Source: Cotesia glomerata | Lineage: Eukaryota > Arthropoda > Insecta > Hymenoptera > Braconidae | DNA: 64,000 nucleotides | Reading direction: 5' to 3' | Assembly: GCF_020080835.1 (NCBI RefSeq) | Contig: NC_058165.1 | Span: 13,451,961-13,515,960, forward strand | Shown: positions 11,006 to 21,952 of the stretch, in pieces | Layout of the letters: each line of letters begins with the position of its first letter | Numbering within the stretch: the stretch's first letter is position 1 | Position numbers and translations under genes: made by a program | Notes under the pieces: model-generated | Told to the model about the DNA's origin: nothing | Databases searched by the model: none | What the model saw: only the letters and a program-made list of their open reading frames with translations

Positions 11006-14000
11006 GGGCGTTTCAAAAAAAAAAAAAAAATTTTTTTTCTTTTTTGGAACCAGGCTCAAAAGTTTCGTTTGGATGCTAAAATAGGTCTCTAAATATATGA
11101 GCCCTTAATATTAATATTAAGGTTGTTCGCCGCGCACTTTTCGATTTCCCATAAGAATAACACAGGAAAAAAGTTTTTTTTTTGTTCTGATTTTTGTAAC
11201 TAATGAACCATAGATTGCTTTGGAATTCTGATCAAAAGTTTTTGTAGAGAATTGAACGTTCTACAAAAGAGCTGAAATATCATTTTTCGATTACTCAACT
11301 CATTCAAAAGTTATTCAAGGTCAAAGTTAAATTTATTATCAATTTAGCCATTTTCTTCATAATCCGCCGAAATTAATTTTATCTGATTTTTGTAACTAAT
11401 GAACCGTACATTGCTTTGCAATTTCAATCAAATATTTTTGTAGAGAATCGAACGCTCTACAAAAAAGCTTTGATATCATTTTTCGATTACTCAACTCATT
11501 CAAAAGTTATTCAAGGTCAAAGTTAAATTCATTATCAATTGAGCCGTTTTTCTGAATGATTTGGCAAAAATATTGTTTTTAGAAAAAATGTTCCCCAAAT
11601 ATTTTATAAAATACTAATTAGACTACTGAGGATTGTTAACCAATATTTTTCGCTGTATGATAAAGATGGACGAAGTACTTAAAACAATTTATCAATGGCA
11701 GTTAGCTCTATAGATATTGGTAATCAGTTATTTTAAAATTGTCATTTCAAAATCGATAATCAGATGGCGCTGAGTGTAAATGTCATCATTTCATTAGATT
11801 AATTGATTGTTTTGACATTTCTATTCAATAGAGGTCTTGTTTACATAAGTTGTGGAAACTCGTGAGCAATTAGTGAATATTTATAATTTTCAAGTTTAAA
11901 TTTTCTTTGTGAATTATATGATAACATTGAAAATGAATAAATTGATCAATATTATTGGTGATCCAGTGGAGGATTTGGTTGGACGTAAACTTCCCTTAAT
12001 AAAAGCGGTTATTGCAGTATTTTTTTATCATAAAAATATTCTCAAAATAAATTATAGAGGAAGTCTTCAAAAAACAATTGATAAACTCGAAAAAAAGTGG
12101 TCTGAGGCTGGCATCCCAACGTGTGGGAAAAAATATGCGTTAAAAAAATTTGAAAAAATATTAGAAGAAGACAAAAAATTACAAAAGTCTTCTCAACGAA
12201 AACGGTCTGCAATACAGAAAAAAAATAAAGCAATTTTCCATCAAAAATTGGCAAATTTATTCGACATTGCCAAAGTAAATGTCGAAAAATATCTCACTGA
12301 TGATAAAAAGTTGTTCTTATCAGGTCAGCGATCAAAAAGTAGATTCGGTTTGATTGATAATGTTGTTAGTTGAGTTGATTATATGTTCAATTGAGCTCAG
12401 CGGAAAATACTGAAGATGCTATGGACGTAGAGCCTGTTGGTAAGTTCTAGATCAACTGCTATTTCAATTATTCATGTATTACTGTTGCAATATACTTTCA
12501 ATAATTATTTTTAGATACAAACGAACCTGACGCTAATGTGGCTCTAGCGAGTCAAAAATCTTCATTATTTCAATCTAACTTATCAGCAACAACATCGATT
12601 CATATATCTACTGATGTATCTGATTTGGAAAGTCAACTTAGCCAACCGAAACAAACTCCAAAATTGAATGTAATGACACCTGAACTCTGTGCTGCATTTG
12701 ATCGATCACAAGTGACTCACAGGAATGCCATTTTTATTTTATCTGTTGCGTACAAAAGTGTGGGAATCAATCTGTCAACTCTTAATCTGAGTTACAGTAC
12801 AATTTATCGAACGCAAATTAAATTTAGGTCAGATATTGCTAAGGATCTGAAATCTGAATTTCACAAAGACGACCGTTATGTAGTGCATTGGGACGGAAAA
12901 ATTCTCAGTGATATCGCAAGCACGAAAACTGTGGACCGTATTGCAGTTCTTTTATCAGTTTCTGGGGTTGATCAACTTCTCGGAGTTCCAAAAGCTGACG
13001 ACGAAACTGCTCTTAAACAAGCTTCTGCTGTTATTGACACTTTGAATCAGTGGGAAGTTGCTCCATATGTGAAAGCAATGTGTTTTGATACGCCACCTGT
13101 AAATACTGGTATGATTCATTGAATTTTTATAAAGTTTGTATGATTGATTTTATCTTGGTATCTTTTTGTGATTTAGGTATTTACAAAGGAACTTGTGTTT
13201 TAATCAAAAAAGAACTTGGCAGAAAATTAGTATGGCTTCCATGTCGCCATCACATAATGGAGATTATTTTGAGAGGACTTTTTGAAGTTCTTTGGAAGAC
13301 GACATCGGGTCCTAAAGTTCCAAAATTTGTTAGATTTAAAAAATTCTAGGACAAAGTTGATCAATCCAATTATAAAAGTGGAATTGAGGATGAAACTGTA
13401 GCAAATACTTTAATAGAAAAAAAAGCTGAAATTGTTACTTTCATTAACAACTGCCTACAGGTACAAATGGTTTATTACTCTTATTGAGACTTTTAAATCT
13501 TTACATTACAATTGATTAATTTGTTGTTTTTTGTTTTTTTTTTTTTTAGATGTCAGCCTTGAGATGATTATCAAGATCTTTTACTCCTATGTTTAGTGTT
13601 CCTTGATAGTTCTTATGAAAAATCATTTTCTTTTAAACGACCTGGTGCCATGCACCATGCGCGATGGATGTCTAAGGCTATTTACAGCTTGAAAATATTT
13701 TTATTTCGTGATCAGTTTAAACTTTCAGATCAAGAAAAAAAAAATTTACGCAGAATTTGTATTTTTGTAATTTTATTTTATATCAAGGTATGGTATAATT
13801 CAACTTTTTCTATCCAAGCACCAAACAATGACTTAGAATTTATGAAGAATTTGATTCATTCTAAAAAAATTAATTCGCCACTGTTACAACGAGCTTGTCA
13901 GAAAATGATGAAACACTTGTGGTATTTAAATGAAGAATTGACCACAATCTCATTATTTGACGACAATATATCTGTTGATGTGAAAAAAAAATTGTTGCGG

Positions 14001-15059
14001 CAATTCAAAATCGGGAAAGTTCTACACCAATGCGTCAAAGGTATGAGATTATGGATCAAGATCTTGAATCTTTATTGGAAAAAGATTTGAGTGATTTTGT
14101 GTCCAAAAATTCGCTAGAACTATTCAAAAAATTCGATTTGCTATGCGATTTTTTGGAGGATGATATTTCAACATGGTGCAGAAATGATTCATATAAGGAA
14201 TGATCAGAATATTTCAATACGTTAATAGTCACTAATGATGTAGCTGAACGAGGTGTTGCTTTGATTGAGGAATATAACAATTACCTCACAAAAGATGAGC
14301 AAAAACTGCAATACTTATTGCAAGTAGTTCGCGAACATCGGCAGAGTAAAAATCATTTTTAGACAAAAAAAATTCATATTTATGAGAAGTAATACATTTT
14401 TAATTTGTTATAAGTTTTAAGTAATTAATATATAATATTTATTAGTCATGAATACAAACATGTTAAATAAATTCACTTGTCTGTTGGTCTGAATTAAGAA
14501 AACGCAAAAACACCAATAACTCTTCAGGCAATAAATAAAATTTAACTTATTTTTATGTGCAATCTATTTAAAAATGATTTTCCAATAAAATTACTGCAAT
14601 CTTTAATGACCAAAGATCATAGTTTTATTTTTTTTTAACTCCAAGACCTTAAAACAAAACTTTTCAATTCATTTTAAGACCTTGAAACTAATAAAATTCG
14701 GAGGATTATAAAGAAAACGACTAAATTGATAATTAATTTAACTTTGACCTTGAATAACTTTTGAATGAATTGAGTAATCGAAAAATGTTATCAGAGCTTT
14801 TTTGTAGAGCGTTTAATTTTCTAAATAAATATTTGATCAAAATTCCAAAGAAATCGATGGTTCATTAGTTACAAAAATCAGAACATAAAAAAAAACTTTT
14901 TTCCTGTGTTATTCTTATGGGAAATCGAAAAGTGCGCGGTGGACAACCTTAATATTAATATTAAGGGCTCATATTTTCAGAGACCTATTTTGGCATCCAA
15001 ACGAAACTATTGAGTCTGGTTCCAAGAAAAAAAAAATTTTTTTTTTTTTTTAAACGCCC
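11006..15059 (+). mobile_element. 4.05-kb TIR DNA transposon, superfamily uncertain
   Basis: The left end GGGCGTTTCAAAAA matches the reverse complement of the right end (TTTAAACGCCC at 15049-15059). Similarity continues inward for several hundred bases, including GGAACCAG, GTTTCGTTTGGATGC and TTAATATTAATATTAAGG. Both flanks are (TA)n, which hides any target duplication. The left TIR contains a roughly 196-base tandem duplication (CTGATTTTTGTAACTAATGA at about 11187 and 11383); the right has one copy. A plus-strand, multi-exon, broken transposase-like gene fills the interior. Confidence 0.85.
11909..14361 (+). pseudogene. Multi-exon transposase-like gene of the 4.05-kb transposon, broken
   Basis: Pieces: 11909-12373, 12538-13122, 13177-13460 and about 13558-14361. 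Introns with good signals are 12441-12514 (TTG|GTAAGT to TTTTTAG) and about 13111-13176; a third runs from about 13461 to 13557. Motifs include WDGK, VDRIAVLLSV, MCFDTPPVNTG, LPCRHHIMEIILRG, the NDVAERGV segment and a C-terminal LLQVVREH. I know this set from uncharacterised insect and cnidarian transposon proteins but cannot name the superfamily. Damage: TAG at 13347-13349 where Trp is likely, TGA near 13563, a frameshift near 14040 and TGA near 14202. The 5' exon frame (154 codons) is rich in Lys. Confidence 0.7.
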
Positions 15060-15060
15060 T

Positions 15061-15061
<1 letters not shown>

Positions 15062-15096
<35 letters not shown>
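15062..15096. repeat. (TA)n microsatellite
   Basis: About 35 bases of TA repeat lie between the TIR transposon and the palindromic MITE. Confidence 0.9.
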
Positions 15097-15100
<4 letters not shown>

Positions 15101-15454
15101 GGTGTGCCAAAATGTGACTTCCGTGGAGAACCTTTTAAAATTGAAATTTTGAGTTCCGCTTATAACAGGGGCTGCGTTTGGGCATTTCCTGAGATATTTT
15201 AGTGTGAGACGATGTATTTGATTTTCATAGAATTTTTTAACAGAAGCTTAGTTTGGGCATTTCCGGTAAAAATTTAAAATTTGGCCGGAAGTACACAATT
15301 AAATCTCCTGTTAAAAAATTCTATGAAAATCAAATCCATTGTCTCACACCAAAATATATCAGAAAATGCCCAAACGCAGCCCCTGTTAAAAGGGGAAGTC
15401 AAAATTCCAATTTTAGAAGGTTCTCCACGGAAGTTACATTTTGGCACACCCTAA
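15097..15454. mobile_element. 358-bp palindromic MITE (TTAGGGTGTGCC ends)
   Basis: TTAGGGTGTGCCAAAATGT at the left is mirrored by the reverse complement ending GGCACACCCTAA at 15454. The arms pair almost throughout (for example CCGTGGAGAACCTT, GGGCATTTCC, TTGATTTTCATAGAATTT), so the whole element is a hairpin with a short centre near 15270. There is no coding capacity. The flanks are AT-rich. Confidence 0.85.
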
Positions 15455-15461
15455 GATATAT

Positions 15462-18400
15462 GGGGCATTCCACGCCAAATCGACCACTTTTGAACCCGAC
15501 CCCTTTAGATTTTGCTGAAACTTTTCCATCCTTTTCTACCTTTTGGAAAACATTTTTGAGAATTTTTTCAAATTTTTTTGTCCAACCTCAAAAAAGTTAT
15601 AAATTTTTCAAAGAAAATGGCTTTTTTATTTTCAAATAGCCATAACTTTTTTAGAAATTAACTTTTGGGTACCTTTTTTTTTAAAAATTTTTGTTTTTGA
15701 ATGAACTTTTCGAAAAAATATACGAAAAAAATTTAACATGATCAATTATATAAAATAATCGGTTTTTTTAAGTACAATCGTCATTTTTTCGAAGTCCGCC
15801 ATTTTCTTTTTTTTTTTTTTTTCTCAAAAAAAACTTCAATTTATTTGACAACTATCCCCGCTAATCCCGAGCAGGGCCGATTTTTTTTTATATTTTTTTT
15901 ATTTAATTAAAAAAAAATTTTGTTTAATTTTAAAAAATGAAAATTTTTTTTTCATAAATACTATTTATATAACAATAAAAATGTTATTTAATGGTTCTGA
16001 GGTATTATAATCTCTATTTATTATTTTAATTTTCTATTTTTTTGAATAGGATTAATGATTAATAAAGTAAATTTTCAATGACTGAAAAATTATTCAACAA
16101 TTTATTAATTACGTCTCTAGCGTTTAAATATTTTACAAATTTTGTGCTCGTTGGAATTTGAAAAGTTTTTAATGTACAAACAACCATTTTTGTCTGGAAT
16201 TATACAGTGTAATTGTTGAGTTCCTGTGATCGGTTTTGTTTTTAAAAATCTTTCATTTAAATCATTTAGTGCTGTTTTATAATCCTCTTCTGGGGAAAAC
16301 TTAGTTATGATGTTTGACAAGTTGTCCGGATCAGAAGTCCATTCAAAGAGTTCTTCAGGCGTTGTTATTTGTTTGTCAACCGCAATTTGGAGACTTGCTC
16401 TTGCTGCATATCTTTTAATGGTACCACCAATACCATCACGTGGACCTTTGCCATGGGCTGTCGCAAAAAAATGCCATTAAGCAGGAATGTCGAAATCCTC
16501 TTCGTGATAATATAAATTTACGAAGTTTTTAAAGTTTTTAAATTGTTGAGGAGCCCCGTCAGAAAAATAATAAATTTTGTTACAACGTTCAGGAAGACTT
16601 TTCACATAGTCAGTTATTAATTTGATAAAAACATGTATGGCAACGGCATCATGATCATTACAATCTGAAATAATTACTAAACTTTTGTGTTCAAGTTCGC
16701 CATTTACTTTATAATAAATCACTACTGGGAAAATTGTTGCTTGATTATTGTTCTAGTGAAAACCAGATGCCGCGTTTTGCACTACGAACGCGTAATTTTC
16801 TGCAAAATCACAAATAATTCATTTGGTTCTAATGTTTCTCTCAATATTTTCAAAAATTTTGCTTGTTCTTTAGCAATAAATGAGTGAGGTAGAAGAGTTT
16901 TCAATTCAGTACAAAAATCTTCAACAAATTCTTCTATAGGCTTAATAATAGTTTCTAAACTGCTTCTCGGTTTAGATATCCAATACTTATATGTAATATT
17001 CTCAATTTCGTGATTTTCAAAACATGCCAGTAAAAGGTTACTCAACTCATCTACCCCTGGACAGTTTTCACATCTACCCAAATAACATAGAAACGATGGA
17101 GATTTGCATACAATCAAACTCAAACAATAACTATAGTGTGTAATGGATATATCTGTATTTCTTGTTAGAGAATGAATATTCGCCCCTAAAACATTTGTGA
17201 TTTAGTTAAATAAAAATTCACTTATTTATAACTGTTAATGAATTTGATAATTACCAAGCGTCATTAAGTTAACGTTTTGATGGATTGTACAGACACAGAT
17301 GGTATGTGTTCCACTTGCCCCTGCTAACACACAATGTTTAGGTCGCAGAGAAGCAAATCTCGAAAATCCAATTTTCTCTGCAGCGTTTATTTCCCGAAAA
17401 TATTGGTATAATTCTTTTAAGTTAGACAGGGCAAGTCTTTTTTGGACGGGTACTCGATTACCATCATCATTTCGAACTGAAACAAAATCTTTCATACCTG
17501 GCATTGGAGCACTGTACTCATCATCATTATAAAAATTTTCAACTTTCAATTCCACTTGATCTGCAATTTTTCTCTCTATAAAAAAAGATGTTGAGTAAGT
17601 GAGTCTTCAGTTGTGTTTAAGACATCAATTTAATGCTATATATACCTAATTTTGATTCAGGTACTGAAAGTAGACCTTTTTCTTCAACCAACGCTTTTGC
17701 TACCCTTGACATATGTCTTGATGTATTCATAGTTTCAGAAATGCGTCTTTCACTCCATTGTTCAGGTAATAATGTTAAAATCTGTATTTTCAATGATTTT
17801 TCCGTTTCTTTATCGTTAAATTTGTCTTGCAGTCATTTTATTAAAGCGCGAAAATTTTCACCATCATCATTGACCGGGTCTTCATCAGTTGAAGAGAGTA
17901 AAACCTTTTTCAAGCTGTCAGATATCTGATTTATTTTGTTGTTTAAAAATTGATTGTCATTTAATTTCCTTGATGGGATTGGTGATTGATTTAACAGCTG
18001 TAATGCATGATTTATTACAGGTAACTGAGTTGCAGCGCTAACTTGAGATGCCGAGCTTGGTTGTAAATTTTTTGGTTCGTTATCAAATGACATAGAACCT
18101 TAAAAAATAATAAAAACATGTAATAACTCAAAATGTATTCAATTAAGAAACGTATAAATAATTTAAAAACCTTACGGAATGATAATGATAATGGTAGATC
18201 TGTGGCAGTTGTATTACTTTCGCTATCAAAATGATCATCGTTTTCATTATTGTCACTAGAGTTGCCTTCGTGATCACTTGAATCAACATTAGGATCATCA
18301 CGAGTATTTGTTTGTTGTTTAACTACCTTATAAGCTTCTTTTCAACATGAACTGCATAATAAATAATAATTACTCAATCCGAACATTTCTTTCATAATGT

Positions 18401-19393
18401 CAGTCGCTGGACGCAAACCAATTTTTTTACAATGAGACTCCAGCCCAAAAGGATTACAACATCGATCAAATTGCTTCATTGATGCCATGATGTTTCAATG
18501 AAATTATTCCACTAAATGGAGATTAGTAAAATCAAAATAATTAACACTTCCACAAAGAGTGAATCAGGAACATGTTCATAAACTTGAGAAATTTTTTTAT
18601 TTATCAAATGTAATGACAACAATTTTTTATTCGACACTAAAAACGCGAAAAAAATTTATAGGTTATGTTCTAGATTTCAATATAGAGGAACACTATAGAT
18701 TTTTGAATCGAAACATAATCACGTGTATCTACTAAACTGGCTATAGGTAAGTCTGTGATTGCCATACCCTAGTTTATCGATCCTATTGACGCACCAAAAT
18801 TTGAATTTCAGTCATTATAATCGAAGATTAAGATAATAAATAGAAATTATAATACCTCAGAACCATTAAATAACATTTTTATTGTTATATAAATAGTATT
18901 TATGAAAAAAAAATTTTCATTTTTTAAAATTAAACAAAATTTTTTTTTAACTAAATAAAAAAATATAAAAAAAAATCGGCCCTGCTCGAGATTAGCGGGG
19001 ATAGTTGTCAAATAAATTGAAGTTTTTTTTGAGAAAAAAAAAAAAAAGAAAATGGCGGACTTCGAAAAAATGACGATTGTACTTAAAAAAACCGATTATT
19101 TTATATAATTGATCATGTTAAATTTTTTTCGTATATTTTTTCGAAAAGTTCATTCAAAAACAAAAATTTAAAAAAAAAAAAAGGTACCCAAAAGTTAATT
19201 TCTAAAAAAGTTATGGCTATTTGAAAATAAAAAAGCCATTTTTTTGAAAAATTCATAACTTTTTTGAGGTTGGACAAAAAAATTTGAAAAAATTCTCAAA
19301 AATGTTTTCCAAAGGGTAGAAAAGGATGGAAAAGTTTCAGCAAAATCTAAAGGGGTCGGGTTCAAAAGTGGTCGATTTGGCGTGGAATGCCCC
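15462..19393 (-). mobile_element. 3.9-kb TIR DNA transposon with ~0.5-kb TIRs, possibly Sola-like
   Basis: The left end GGGGCATTCCACGCCAAATC and right end are inverted copies, and similarity continues inward for about 500 bases (to about 15930 and 18900). It includes a CCGCCATTTTC segment and GACAACTATCCCCGCTAAT. ATATAT flanks both ends and may be a target duplication, though AT-rich DNA makes this weak. One minus-strand gene fills the interior. The Sola-like label is a guess from TIR style and an SDG..QFKN motif. Confidence 0.75.
16117..18488 (-). pseudogene. Transposase-like gene of the 3.9-kb element, broken
   Basis: It starts near 18488 with a Cys-rich N-terminus (RCCNPFGLESHC ... LLCSSC), then an acidic Ser/Asn-rich stretch. 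Later pieces carry CVLAGASGTHTICVCTIHQN (17340-17280), CYLGRCENCPG (near 17080), LVIISDCNDHDAV (near 16670), YYFSDGAPQQFKNFKN (near 16570) and AHGKGPRDGIGGT (near 16445). The last two blocks probably include catalytic acidic residues. Breaks: TGA just after LLCSSC and TAA at 16477-16479 directly before WHFF; at least two introns or frame changes occur near 17190 and 17560-17650. It ends with CKIFKR near 16117. Confidence 0.7.
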
Positions 19394-19400
19394 ATATATA

Positions 19401-19404
19401 CCAG

Positions 19405-19477
<73 letters not shown>
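19401..19477. repeat. (TA)n microsatellite, ~70 bases
   Basis: A long TA tract lies between the 3.9-kb transposon and a Helitron-like end. ORFs across it are low-complexity artefacts. Confidence 0.95.
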
Positions 19478-19479
<2 letters not shown>

Positions 19480-19520
19480 AGCTGTTACCCGCCCGCTCCG
19501 CTGGGTACTTAAAATTATAA
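19476..19520 (-). mobile_element. Helitron-like 3' terminus
   Basis: On the minus strand a GC-rich hairpin (ACCC...GGGT) is followed a few bases later by CTGG and then T at the edge of the TA tract, fitting the CTRR|T rule. Only the end is recognisable; the body to the right is not. Confidence 0.35.
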
Positions 19521-20261
19521 TTAGAATTGAATAGAATTGTATTTTTAGATCTAGACTTGAAATTTAATTGGAGTATTGTATTGTCTTGCACAGATTCCAA
19601 ATTTCATCGGATTGGCCTGTACGTTCTATCTATGTGATTATTCTGGCTAATATTCATTGTAACTTTCAATGTGCAATCACTTTAACATTCCCGTGGCTAT
19701 CTTCCAAAAATCAATAATGATTGACATAAAGAAAAAAATATTTAAATCGGTTGACCTTGAAGGCCATCCCTGTAATTTTCTGTTTCTCTTAAGATTCTAT
19801 CAAATTTTAAATCTGTAGGAACTTTATTTGAAGAATATGAATTTTTTGACAATTATCACTCCCGCACTCCTATGTTGGGGAAGAATTTCGTAAGATCCTA
19901 TTCGAGATGATTTCTACATTATAAATGAAAGATTCCAACAGAGCTTTGAGTCCATAGAAACTATTATTTAAAAATGGGAGATTCTCATTGTTAACGTCCC
20001 CGCAATCCCTTTTAGGGTTAGAATTCGAGAAAATCCATTATCAGCTAAACTTGACATTATCCACGAAGATTCCTACTAAATTTGAAGTCTATAGAAGTTA
20101 CAGTTTGGAAATTAAAATTTGAGATTTGAACACCTAACCCCGCAATCCCTATCAGAAGTAGATTTTTTTGAAATCTATTTTGAGATGATCTCATGACAAA
20201 TGAAATATTCCTACCAAATTAACAGCTTTTAAAAGCTATATTTTTTAAATTAAGATTTCTT
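19521..20261. repeat. Non-coding region with a low-copy ~140-bp tandem repeat
   Basis: Imperfect units begin with CCCGCACTCC or CCCCGCAATCCC near 19861, 20003 and 20140, and each contains a GATTCCTACTAAATTTGAAGTC-type stretch. Near 19744 sits GTTGACCTTGAAGGCCATCCCTG, a match to the CTTCCCGCTAA element family. There is no gene. Confidence 0.55.
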
Positions 20262-20413
20262 AACTTCCGCTAAGAAAATTAAAAGATTTCAAAAATCGGG
20301 AAGTTATTGGTTTTACCCCGTTTTTCGGAAATCGAGTTTTCAACGGATGTTGACGTTTTGAGGTCCTAGGAAGCCTCCCCGAATATTTCCGCGATGATGT
20401 CTGTATGTCTGTG
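20262..20413 (+). mobile_element. 5' part of a CTTCCCGCTAA-family element, interrupted by the Polinton
   Basis: It begins with CTTCCGCTAAG and continues with AAAAATCGGGAAGTTATTGG, the start of the family seen at 51.95, 53.53 and 55.5 kb. The family TG microsatellite follows; the Polinton is inserted in it, splitting it between 20413 and 35931. Confidence 0.7.
20408..20413. repeat. Polinton target-site duplication, left (TCTGTG)
   Basis: It is identical to the six bases at 35931-35936 directly outside the right terminus. Because the target is a TG repeat part of the match could be chance, but exact placement at both termini supports it. Confidence 0.85.
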
Positions 20414-21607
20414 AGTATGTAAACAGGGGTGCTACTCAATCGGTAAAACAGATTTGTGGGTTCGTGTCCATGCTAAGTTACCATCCGCAGATATGAGTGG
20501 CCTGTTTTACTGGCGTGGATATGGTGGAGGGTTTTTTATAGGTGGTGCTGGTGATGAATTCTGCCGCCATTTTTTAAATCTTACTATCCGCCATTTTCCC
20601 GCCATTTTTTAAATCTAACTATCCGTTATTTTGAATTTGAATCTCACTATCTGTTATCTGGTGGCCACTATCCGCCATCTGGTGGCTGCTATCCGCTATC
20701 CGGTGGCCGAAATTTTGAGTCTGGAATCCGCCATTTTGAATCTGATTTCCACCATTTTGAATTTGAGTTCGCCATTTTGAGCAGAAAATCCATTGTTTTC
20801 CTGCCATTTTGAATCTAATTTCCGTCATTTTGAATTTGAGTTCAACATTTTGAGGTTAGACAAAAGCATCCTCAACTATTAACCCGCCTTCAGCTTGGCC
20901 ATAACAGATCAATAGTTCAGGATTACTCATTTGTAGTATGATATATCCATGTTTTATATATCTAAAATGAAGTTATGAAAACTATTTGCGAGAAGGTTTT
21001 TATACATCGCCATCTGGTGCTCGCTTTCATTATTTCTAACTGCGTAGCAGATGCTGTCATCCGACAGGTCTGAACTTGTTCAAGAGCACGGTAACTGCGT
21101 AGTTCTCTTTGTTCTATTCCTAACTGCGTAGTAGATGACTCATTCTGTTCTAGAATTTTCTAACTGCGTAGTAGATGAAGTCATCAGACAGGTTTGAAAC
21201 TGTTCAAGGTCGTGTAACTGCGCAGTTTTCTTTGTTTTTTTTTTTACCTGCGTAGTAGATGGTGTCATCAGACAGGTTTAGATTTGTTTTGTGGAAGGGG
21301 TGGGAGAAATTTCTATGAATCAGATGACTCATACCATTTTAGAATTTTCTAACTACATAGTAGATGACGTCATCAGACAGGTTTGAACCTGTTCAAGGTC
21401 GCTTAACTGCGCAGTTTTCTTTGTTCTATTTCTAACTGCGCAGTAGATGACTCGTTCTGTTCTACAATTTTCTTACTGCGCAGTAGATGACGTCATCAAA
21501 CCGGTTTTGAGGTAGAGGAGTGGTGGTAACTGCGCAGTATTTTCTGCATATATAAGCAGCTCGCCGAGAGCGTACTTAACAAAAACGAAGTACACGTCTC
21601 CAGTGAA
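20414..21607 (+). repeat. Polinton left terminal inverted repeat, ~1.2 kb
   Basis: It pairs with about 34436-35930. Parts in order: the terminal segment with two CGGTAAAACAG-type copies; a degenerate minisatellite of TCCGCCATTTTGAATCTGA-like units (about 20560-20860); a region with about eleven CTGCGCAG/CTGCGTAG-type motifs, several next to TGACGTCATC (20990-21535); and a TATA box at 21549. Similarity to the right TIR fades near 21607. Confidence 0.9.
21549..21556 (+). promoter_or_regulatory. TATA box in left TIR (TATATAAG)
   Basis: TATATAAGCAGCTCGCCGAG is conserved in both TIRs and points inwards. On this side it precedes the DNA polymerase gene. No clear TCAGT initiator follows at the usual distance, unlike the capsid genes. 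Confidence 0.65.
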
Positions 21608-21952
21608 ACATCTCTCGTGATTAAAAAGTATTCAGTGTTATATAAAATATAGTGAAGTTCAGTGTTGTGAAGTGCGCGAGTATAAGCCAGTGTACAAAAA
21701 CTGTAGCCCAGTGTGCAAAAACTATTGTGTGCTTAAACTGTAGTCCAGTGTGCCAAAAACTATCGTGCGTATATAAACTATAGTCTCGTGTGAATTCAGT
21801 GTGTGTATAAACTATTGTATACATAACCTATAAACAGTGACATAACCTTTAAAAGTGTACATATCCTCTAAAAGGTGTACATAACCTCAAAAAGTGTACA
21901 TAACTTATAATATTGTGTAAATAGACAGTGCGGTTACGAACATCCAAAACAA

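Noticed and set aside
19326..19600. ORFs of repeated Ile-Tyr
   Set aside because: Translation of the (TA)n microsatellite, not genes.
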